Part shown: positions 9,101 to 13,646 of the stretch, piece by piece
Layout of the letters: each line of letters starts with the position of its first letter
Numbering within the stretch: position 1 is the stretch's first letter
Assembly: GCA_007131625.1 (NCBI GenBank)
Contig: SLQC01000018.1
Span: forward strand, 1-13,646
Source of the DNA: Balneolales bacterium
GTDB lineage: Bacteria > Bacteroidota > Rhodothermia > Balneolales > Natronogracilivirgulaceae
Reading direction: 5' to 3'
Length of the DNA: 13,646 nt
Program-made: the position numbers and the translations under genes
Notes under the pieces: generated by a model
The model's input: the letters and a program-made list of their open reading frames with translations, nothing else
Told to the model about the DNA's origin: nothing
Databases searched by the model: none

Positions 9101-9844
9101 CCGATCGTAGATGCGTAACTCTGCCAAATCCCCGCCTCTTTTAAAATTATAGCGACTTTGGACCTGATATGGACTGATGATTCTGGAATGGGGGCCGAAC
9201 TGATCCAGGCCCGAGTCATAAACTTTTCCGACAACCGAACTTTTCTCTGCCAGTTCACCGTTTATGTACAATCGAATGCCTACCGTCTCATCCCATGACA
9301 AGGCAATGTGGACCCACTCATCCGGATCGGGAAAATCATCCAAAAAATGAGATACACGTGTTCGTGTCAATCCCACATCCGTTACAAAGGCATCAAATCC
9401 CGAACCATTGTAGTCGATTCGCAGCCATACCATGTCCCAGCTCGAATGATCGGCATAACCAACCCGAAAAACAGGGAATTCGGTCGACCCCACTGGATAG
9501 CGTGAACGCCAGAAAAAGGAAAGTGTCCCACGCTGGGTATATATATTGCCCGGCGCCCAATAAGATAAAAGCTGCGAGTCATCTGCTTCAATGGCTTTGC
9601 CATGTGGTCCATCATCTGTCACCCGCACATCGCTCAAAAAGTTGGGCAGGATTTGGCCGCCTCCACTGAAATCGGCTGAAAGATCCTGATCACCCGACAG
9701 ATGAAACAGCAATCCAGGTTCGGGTGATGTGAAGAATCCCACAGGTTGGCCGGCCATATGACCGGGAGTCGGTTCCGGAGCCTGTTCAACCACACCATCC
9801 TGCGTCAGAAATGCCATGGAGATGGCTAGAAGTAATAACGACAT
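6128..9844 (-). CDS. Large exported LamG-like / helical-barrel protein, putative novel carbohydrate-active enzyme
   Basis: This is a 1238-residue protein. A short hydrophobic leader (MSLLLLAISMAFLTQ) lacks the usual basic n-region, yet an in-frame TAA 9 bp upstream fixes this ATG as the first possible start. Residues about 44-256 look like a concanavalin/LamG jelly roll (WVHIALSWDETVGIRLYINGE, GDLAELRIYDRMLSDENI). Residues about 280-620 are beta-rich with many Trp and Tyr (WWTRHGWNLP, RYDYFVLPDWD, HIEMWGKAWGQL). Residues about 630-1010 are helix-rich and resemble an (alpha/alpha) toroid. Conserved-looking acidic and aromatic clusters occur there: NGEFGGGLSDDGDFTN from 730, TNGLSTIQTDELHVYEEG (792-809) and EEDPWLWSDPWAYHILHP (864-881). 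The remainder is beta sandwich with an Ig-like end (about 1140-1225). This architecture suits a polysaccharide lyase or glycoside hydrolase, and the convergent pectate lyase supports that, but I cannot name a family or catalytic residues with certainty. There is no type IX sorting tail, so it may stay in the periplasm. Confidence 0.65.
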   Translation of the reverse strand: MSLLLLAISMAFLTQDGVVEQAPEPTPGHMAGQPVGFFTSPEPGLLFHLSGDQDLSADFSGGGQILPNFLSDVRVTDDGPHGKAIEADDSQLLSYWAPGNIYTQRGTLSFFWRSRYPVGSTEFPVFRVGYADHSSWDMVWLRIDYNGSGFDAFVTDVGLTRTRVSHFLDDFPDPDEWVHIALSWDETVGIRLYINGELAEKSSVVGKVYDSGLDQFGPHSRIISPYQVQSRYNFKRGGDLAELRIYDRMLSDENITDLARGETPSEIPELQRDLDNRRWRDAWWTRHGWNLPNQAPPLLKSDHTSVRKVEIHDATDIKRWYWKANDGIRETTWPGVYNMSRLPGRYDYFVLPDWDCYSMSGQTVRFHVPEGESWNHIEMWGKAWGQLTHESDHPYDHTFAVRSKQQVKSYHRLEETKQGGIIRFDNALIEEPIGSFMVYNVEEGRAPHGRMSESFALARAPRNLQNEALEEVARFIHGRYPFDERAMMVGVPEGETPPVDTIELPDPTHPFIHVLIPYSGQIEGGLDGIEIELPALDVIPTHGDVVPLNLRVKDPLWQMRDLADFSFSVKPGQVHTLWIDTRDRMLPEGRALYISLAGASADLKPELLEGARVRLVYTSGQEALTEHIKDRFTQLRDLHAHNVEENPRSPRLNSYNRFHADVHDLLKHDPGHWLARAYWYWVSPEPENRPEYDIAEAPEGIPEWAHLQVEYLRHLERVVMHYIDERQISNGEFGGGLSDDGDFTNMLVGTALVGIHPEKILESLLLHMTSYYDQDREPYEAPLKQMSLPLFTNGLSTIQTDELHVYEEGIQVVGQLQLVDHGTPLHINRAMETSKRLLEDIVQKNPDGHRLFRSRYYSGTLIAEEDPWLWSDPWAYHILHPLYLVARYNGNPDLRQMVIEMADALIAYADDENNINARIHFETGEVRGSYGLQVRGTWPVFLAAYQFSGDEKYLDIVAHRVQKTREFDQEKLVDRYTEEIKRLGVREYIHTKGSIWIDRILSDQDAIQQDRIGGVAMQRINNIYPQNYVRWNIQKPGNFESLAIFLPSANERSIDIIAYNLDQQLRVAEMAFEDVIPGRWRIRKGRDTTGDQSIDTDVTEFTAEITLGSVLELTFEPREHTIITMELVEPAAHGYWERADLGIGRDDIQINDDEVIVRVHSLGAIAAPETILELRDANGKLVSHARVPSLEAPLDLVPRWTDIKLPVPEGTEVSRGSVQVDPNNEILQIMRRNTMVSW

Positions 9845-9879
9845 AGTACTTTATTTTAAAAAATGTTAGGTGTAACAAG

Positions 9880-9903
9880 TTGAAATTATCACGGTATTTT
9901 CAA
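9880..9903. promoter_or_regulatory. Imperfect 24-bp palindrome upstream of the LamG-protein gene, candidate operator
   Basis: Outer arms TTGAAA (9880-9885) and TTTCAA (9898-9903) are perfect reverse complements. Inside them, TA (9887-9888) pairs with TA (9896-9897) and C9890 pairs with G9893, with mismatches between. The site lies 36-59 bp before the ATG of the minus-strand gene, within the expected promoter/leader. Dyad symmetry with two-turn length suits binding of a dimeric regulator. This is pattern only, in AT-rich DNA where such dyads also arise by chance. Confidence 0.35.
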
Positions 9904-10396
9904 GTATAACATACATAGGTATTATAAAATGTTTCGGTCATAGTTTAATGAAATGTATTGATCATGGATAATCCTGAAGTCACATTGAGCACCCTTGGAA
10001 ATGGTTATGCGTCTGTGTTTCAGTAGTTGCTTCCATGGATATTTCAGTAAACCATCTATCTATATTTGCAAATTTGAAATGCATGGACACTGGCGAACAA
10101 CGCAATAAAATATATAAGATAAAAACACTCATCCCATTGTACTGATGTGACTTATAAATAATTACCAGTTTGTCTTAACAGGACATAAACAGTAAATGAT
10201 AATAAAATTTTCGGATCTTTATCATATATTGTTTTATTGTTTTAATTTTTTTTAAAATCTGTTGTGCGGTACACTGGATGGCAGGCGTTGCCGCGTGATT
10301 GTATTGCGTAAAAATCCGTTTCAAACTCCGAGGCATTCTGCACATATAATAAACTGCAACCATAACGTATTGAATACCCCTAAAATAAGACTAAAT

Positions 10397-10473
10397 TTTG
10401 ATTGAAGTACAATTTGCTGAAGTATAGTTTGACTGAAGTATAGCTATTAATTTGACTGAAGTATAGCTATTAA
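10397..10473 (+). repeat. Tandem array of four TTTG(A/-)(C/T)TGAAGTA units, the last two identical 23-mers
   Basis: Four head-to-tail copies are visible: 10397-10412 (TTTGATTGAAGTACAA), 10413-10427 (TTTGCTGAAGTATAG), 10428-10450 and 10451-10473. The last two are identical over 23 bp, begin TTTGACTGAAGTATAG and end CTATTAA. The first two lack the CTATTAA tail. The array ends 59 bp before the ATG of the outer-membrane-protein gene, in the position of a promoter or regulator-binding region. Confidence 0.85.
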
Positions 10474-10532
10474 TATGCCAAGAGTGTATCTTCCGCTGTT
10501 CCAAAAGAGTGACTTACATCTAAATTAACACT

Positions 10533-11636
10533 ATGCGCTTTCATACTATTCTGGTACTAGCAATACTTACTCTTCTTTTTCTGGCTCCCCGCACTCAAGC
10601 TCAGCTTGGTGACGCCGGTGATATTCTACGTGGGGGAGCGGAAGATGCGAATCTATTGATCGAAAACTACCTGCAACCGTATGCCTCCGGTTTTGGCGCC
10701 GGTCTGAATTCCGGCTGGTTCAATACCGCCAAACCTTATGGAATATTAGGATTTGATCTCCGGGCAGGAGCTTCATTCGCATTTGTTCCGGATGCAGACC
10801 TTTTTTTTGATATTTCTGACCTGACGTTTCAATCATTGGAGCATCTCGGCGGCCCAATGGAGTCACCCACAGTTGCCGGAGATGATACTGATGGTGCTAT
10901 ACTCGGACAGACTTATACCTATAATCACCCTCTTACGGGCTTGCCGGTAACCGAAGAACTGTTCAGTTTTACCATGCCTCCAGGTACCGATTTTCCCTAT
11001 GTACCCGCTCCTATCGGACAAATCAGCGTAGGCCTTATTAATGATACGGAAATAAGTCTGCGCTTTATGCCTACCATTAACATATCCGATATAGGAAGTG
11101 TTGGACTTTGGGGAGCCGGTGTAAAACACGGCGTGAACCAGTGGATTCCCGGTGGCAGTATATTGCCAGTGGATATTTCCGTTCAACTCGGCTATACGAG
11201 CCTGACGGCGGACGCGTCCCTTGAAGTGGAACCTGAAATTGATGGCGACACAGAGAATCCGTATCGCGCTTCCACATGGGACGGACAAGGAATCGAAATG
11301 AAGAGTTCAGGGACTACGTTTAATGTGCTGGTTGGAAAGTCACTTCCCGTACTTTCCGTTTATGGAGGGGTTGGGCTTCAATCATCTACAACGACCATTG
11401 CTACACCGGGCAATTACCCTTTGACCGTTCCCAATCCCGATTATCCGGAAAAAAGCAACAATACAAAAAGGGTTGAAAGCCTGGAGTCTCCGATTGATCT
11501 GAAACTCAAAGGCGACAATTCAGCTCATGCACTCGTCGGAATGCGGGTTCGATTGACTTTCCTGACCTTCAGTGCATCATACACAATTGCCAAGTACCCT
11601 GTTGTTAATGTGGGTGTGGGTCTAAGTTTCCGATAA
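10533..11636 (+). CDS. DUF6588-like outer-membrane beta-barrel protein
   Basis: This 367-residue protein has a clear signal peptide (hydrophobic 6-18, likely cleavage after TQA, residue 23). Its body is rich in alternating Gly, aromatic and polar strands typical of an outer-membrane barrel. The N-terminal motif FGAGLNSGWFNTAKPYGILGFDLRAGASFAFVPD is the hallmark I associate with the DUF6588 family of Bacteroidota/Balneolota. Later strands are visible in VGLWGAGVKHGVNQW, VLVGKSLPVLSVYGGVGLQSS, LVGMRVRLTFLTFSASYTIAKYP and the C-terminal VVNVGVGLSFR. The last ends in the aromatic-plus-one pattern seen at barrel C-termini. The function of the family is unknown; transport or surface structure is a guess. 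The ATG at 10533 follows an AT-rich leader with no Shine-Dalgarno, and upstream lies the repeat array. The gene is convergent with, and 18 bp from, the cupin gene. Confidence 0.78.
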   Translation: MRFHTILVLAILTLLFLAPRTQAQLGDAGDILRGGAEDANLLIENYLQPYASGFGAGLNSGWFNTAKPYGILGFDLRAGASFAFVPDADLFFDISDLTFQSLEHLGGPMESPTVAGDDTDGAILGQTYTYNHPLTGLPVTEELFSFTMPPGTDFPYVPAPIGQISVGLINDTEISLRFMPTINISDIGSVGLWGAGVKHGVNQWIPGGSILPVDISVQLGYTSLTADASLEVEPEIDGDTENPYRASTWDGQGIEMKSSGTTFNVLVGKSLPVLSVYGGVGLQSSTTTIATPGNYPLTVPNPDYPEKSNNTKRVESLESPIDLKLKGDNSAHALVGMRVRLTFLTFSASYTIAKYPVVNVGVGLSFR

Positions 11637-11654
11637 GTGGACCATGTCGAAATA

Positions 11655-12167
11655 TCAGCGACCGTAATCATCCTGAACCCGAACAATATCATCCTCGTCG
11701 GACGGATTCGCGGGATCAGTGTGTTTCCAGATTTCCGCGACGACTCCCCATTCATCCGTACCAATCAGACGATGACGTTTTCCTTTTTCAAGTTCCACAA
11801 CGGAACCGGCGGGCAACAGACGCGCTTCGGCCTGTTCGTCAGTATCACTTATGGCAACAGCCACCCGGCCTCCGACCACTTTCCAGATCTCCGAACGGCG
11901 ATGATGAAACTGCCATGAAAGGCGCTTGTGCGGTGCAACCAGCAGTATTTTCGGGCTGAGTTTGTCAAATCCATCGAAATCTTTCAGGTTTAAATGTGGA
12001 AAAAAAACTTGAATAAATTCTAGTACTTGTGATTCCTCAATCACAAAATATCCACCCCACGGCCGGGATCCGTCATGATCTGCAATTTTTAAACCTGCCC
12101 CGGTCAAATACGATCGGATTTCATCAAATACTTTTTCTTTCGGGGTGTCATCTGAAAACCGAATCAT
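11655..12167 (-). CDS. Stand-alone mannose-6-phosphate isomerase type II-like cupin (phosphoheptose-isomerase-like)
   Basis: This 170-residue protein corresponds to the C-terminal isomerase cupin of bifunctional ManC/AlgA enzymes, without the GDP-mannose pyrophosphorylase domain. It shows RPWGGY (35-40), PHKRLSWQFHHRRSEIW with metal-ligand candidates Q86, H88 and E93, KGKRHRLIG with H132, and the diagnostic tail EDDIVRVQDDYGR. The likely reaction is interconversion of fructose-6-P and mannose-6-P in the cytoplasm. Some Bacteroidota homologues are labelled phosphoheptose isomerase by automatic annotation, but the fold seen here is cupin, not the SIS fold of GmhA. A pre-domain of about 30 residues (DEIRSYLTGAGLKIADHDG) is normal for the short form. 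The gene lies 75 bp downstream of the phosphomannomutase on the same strand and is probably co-transcribed. Together they would convert fructose-6-P to mannose-1-P. Confidence 0.82.
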   Translation of the reverse strand: MIRFSDDTPKEKVFDEIRSYLTGAGLKIADHDGSRPWGGYFVIEESQVLEFIQVFFPHLNLKDFDGFDKLSPKILLVAPHKRLSWQFHHRRSEIWKVVGGRVAVAISDTDEQAEARLLPAGSVVELEKGKRHRLIGTDEWGVVAEIWKHTDPANPSDEDDIVRVQDDYGR

Positions 12168-12242
12168 ATGGCAATCGCACTGGTAAATTGATTAATGGTC
12201 TGCATTGATTATTGAACGGGTTTGAATTTTGGCTGGTATCAT

Positions 12243-13613
12243 TTATTGATATGTTTGCAGAAGCTGAATGATCTTGTCCAGTTTGCGCTCCATAAGGGAA
12301 AAATCCCCTCTCGCCTCGACATTCAACCGCAGCAACGGTTCGGTGTTTGATGCTCTTAAATTGAAACGCCAGGAATCAAATTCCATAGCAAGTCCATCCA
12401 ATTCGGATACCGTCCCCCCTTGTCCGTCGAAATGTATCTTCATCTCTTGCAGAACCTTATCCGGGGACTCCCGAATGGTAAAATTACGTTCACCACTAAC
12501 CGGATACCGATTAAATGCGTCATCAACCAGAGCTGACAACGGCTTCCCGGCGGTGCTCAACAATTCGAGCATCAACAGAAAAGGAAGCACTCCGGTATCA
12601 CAATACCAGAAATCCCGGAAATAGTGATGGCCAGACATTTCTCCTCCGTATTCTGCCTTTTCTTTGCGCATTTTCTGTTTGATAAAGACGTGCCCTGTTT
12701 TACTGATCACCGGTTTGCCACCGTGTGCCCGGACCGTCTCTATGGTGTTCCAGGTCAGACGGGGATCGTAAATGATCTTGCTACCCGGCTTTTTCTTCAG
12801 AACCTGTTGCGCCATCAGTCCGACAATATAGTACCCCTCGATGAACCGTCCGTTCTCATCGAAAAAGAAACACCGGTCGAAGTCTCCGTCAAATGCCACT
12901 CCGAGATCGGCGTTAGACTGCACAACAGCCCGGGATGTATCATCACGGCATTCCGGAAGTAGCGGATTAGGAACACCATTGGGAAAGTTTCCGTCCGGTT
13001 CGTCATACATCAAATTGCATCGACAAGGAAGACGCTCCGTCAAGGCCCGGATGGTAGGACCAGCCGCACCGTTTCCACAATTGACTATCACATTCAGAGA
13101 CTGGTTGATAGGTTCCCGAACCAGGCCTGCCACGTAATCTACCAGTTCCAAAGTGACGTCACGCCGTGCATATCTGCCTTTTCCCGAGCTGCGAACGGGT
13201 GTAAAAGGTCCGTTATTCGCCACCATGTCCTTTATTTCCGCAAGTCCGTTTCCGGTGCCTACCGGCACAGCATCTTTGGTGACCATCTTGCAGCCGTTAT
13301 ACTCTTTGGGATTGTGGCTGGCGGTGATCATTATTCCACCCTCGGTTTTATATGTTCCAGTGGCGAAATAAACCGTTTCTGTACCACATAGTCCAAGATC
13401 CATCACATCTACCCCCATTTCACGTAAACCTCCAGTCAGTGCGGCAGCCAAATCGGGACCTGAGAGGCGGGCGTCGTAACCGATAACGACTTTTTCAGGC
13501 TTAAAATGTGAAGCAAAAGCTTTGGCAAGCATTACCATAAATGGTTCATCAATCTGCCCGGGGTATACCCCTCTGATATCGTAGGTCTTGAAAGCGGAAA
13601 CATCTCTAACCAT
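12243..13613 (-). CDS. manB: Phosphomannomutase/phosphoglucomutase (alpha-D-phosphohexomutase)
   Basis: This full-length 456-residue enzyme interconverts hexose-6-phosphate and hexose-1-phosphate in the cytoplasm for GDP-mannose or UDP-glucose type precursors. The four domains are marked in order: substrate start FKTYDIRGVYPGQI; catalytic phosphoserine loop TASHNP with S99; metal loop DGDFDR (D242, D244, D246); sugar-specificity loop GEMSGHHYF (324-332); and phosphate-binding loop RASNTEPLLR (420-429). The GEMSGHHYF form is typical of PMM/PGM-type rather than GlmM enzymes, which supports mannose/glucose rather than glucosamine as substrate. The first ATG follows an AT-rich leader near the window edge, so upstream operon members may exist outside. 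The downstream cupin isomerase is the expected partner. The gene symbol reflects function by family; manB/algC-type dual activity cannot be separated from sequence. Confidence 0.93.
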   Translation of the reverse strand: MVRDVSAFKTYDIRGVYPGQIDEPFMVMLAKAFASHFKPEKVVIGYDARLSGPDLAAALTGGLREMGVDVMDLGLCGTETVYFATGTYKTEGGIMITASHNPKEYNGCKMVTKDAVPVGTGNGLAEIKDMVANNGPFTPVRSSGKGRYARRDVTLELVDYVAGLVREPINQSLNVIVNCGNGAAGPTIRALTERLPCRCNLMYDEPDGNFPNGVPNPLLPECRDDTSRAVVQSNADLGVAFDGDFDRCFFFDENGRFIEGYYIVGLMAQQVLKKKPGSKIIYDPRLTWNTIETVRAHGGKPVISKTGHVFIKQKMRKEKAEYGGEMSGHHYFRDFWYCDTGVLPFLLMLELLSTAGKPLSALVDDAFNRYPVSGERNFTIRESPDKVLQEMKIHFDGQGGTVSELDGLAMEFDSWRFNLRASNTEPLLRLNVEARGDFSLMERKLDKIIQLLQTYQ

Positions 13614-13646
13614 GAATATTGTATTTTAATTTTTACCCTGAATCTG

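Larger units (their letters stand above)
9845..10532. other. AT-rich intergenic region between two divergently oriented genes
   Basis: The 688 bp between the LamG-protein start and the outer-membrane-protein start hold no convincing gene on either strand. Both genes read outward, so two promoter regions are expected here. The left end carries an imperfect palindrome (9880-9903). The middle (about 10190-10260) is strongly AT-rich with T and A runs. A short GC-richer stretch (about 10258-10370) contains a 62-codon minus-strand ORF that I do not recognise. The right end carries the tandem repeats at 10397-10473. No tRNA, small-RNA hallmark or insertion-sequence ends were seen. Confidence 0.6.

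Noticed and set aside
10175..10363. 62-codon minus-strand frame in the large intergenic gap, considered as a small protein or transposase remnant
   Set aside because: It has a basic, low-complexity tail in AT-rich DNA, no recognised transposase motif, no flanking inverted repeats, and no clear leader.
10397..10473. Tandem repeats considered as a small CRISPR array or origin iterons
   Set aside because: Units are adjacent with no variable spacers, and there is no replication initiator gene or GC-skew evidence nearby; the promoter-proximal position fits regulation better.
11637..11918. 93-codon plus-strand frame directly after the outer-membrane-protein gene
   Set aside because: It lies antisense over the cupin gene, whose catalytic motifs and C-terminal signature fix the real frame on the other strand.

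Overview
The window looks like a chromosomal segment from a free-living, carbohydrate-degrading Gram-negative bacterium of the Bacteroidota/Balneolota/Rhodothermota assemblage. Three things support this: a C-terminal type IX (Por) sorting domain of the NYPNPFNP type on a secreted lyase, a DUF6588-like outer-membrane barrel protein, and AT-rich leaders with little Shine-Dalgarno signal. Coding DNA has moderate GC content and the intergenic DNA is distinctly AT-rich. Phylum placement is inference from family content. No rRNA, tRNA, CRISPR array or intact mobile element is visible.

Layout. (1) 2-706 (+) is the 3' part of an amidohydrolase-2 family gene, entering from outside the window and broken by two in-frame TAG codons. 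(2) 713-3019 (+) encodes a PVC-type 'membrane-bound dehydrogenase' (beta-propeller plus HEAT repeats) that looks like a lipoprotein and lacks a haem motif. (3) 3117-3536 (+) encodes a high-potential iron-sulfur protein (HiPIP). (4) After a short gap with a palindrome over a possible promoter, 3742-6081 (+) encodes a secreted family-2-like pectate lyase with an Fn3-like module and a type IX sorting tail. (5) Convergent to it, 6128-9844 (-) encodes a 1238-residue exported protein with a LamG-like N-terminus and a large helical domain, probably an uncharacterised carbohydrate-active enzyme. (6) 9845-10532 is an AT-rich gap of about 690 bp ending in a tandem-repeat array. (7) 10533-11636 (+) encodes the DUF6588-like outer-membrane protein. 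(8) A convergent two-gene operon on the minus strand (13613 to 11655) encodes a phosphomannomutase/phosphoglucomutase and a stand-alone mannose-6-phosphate-isomerase-type cupin.

Functional reading (inference). The left two thirds resemble an extracellular sugar-acid or pectin catabolism island. The lyase and the 1238-residue protein would act on polysaccharide outside the cytoplasm. The propeller lipoprotein and HiPIP could oxidise a product and carry electrons. The amidohydrolase would have handled a small cyclic or acid product but appears to be decaying. The right end is housekeeping sugar-phosphate metabolism (fructose-6-P, mannose-6-P, mannose-1-P) feeding nucleotide sugars and surface polysaccharide. 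The least explained pieces are the 1238-residue protein, the haem-less propeller protein next to a HiPIP, and the repeat array at 10397-10473.
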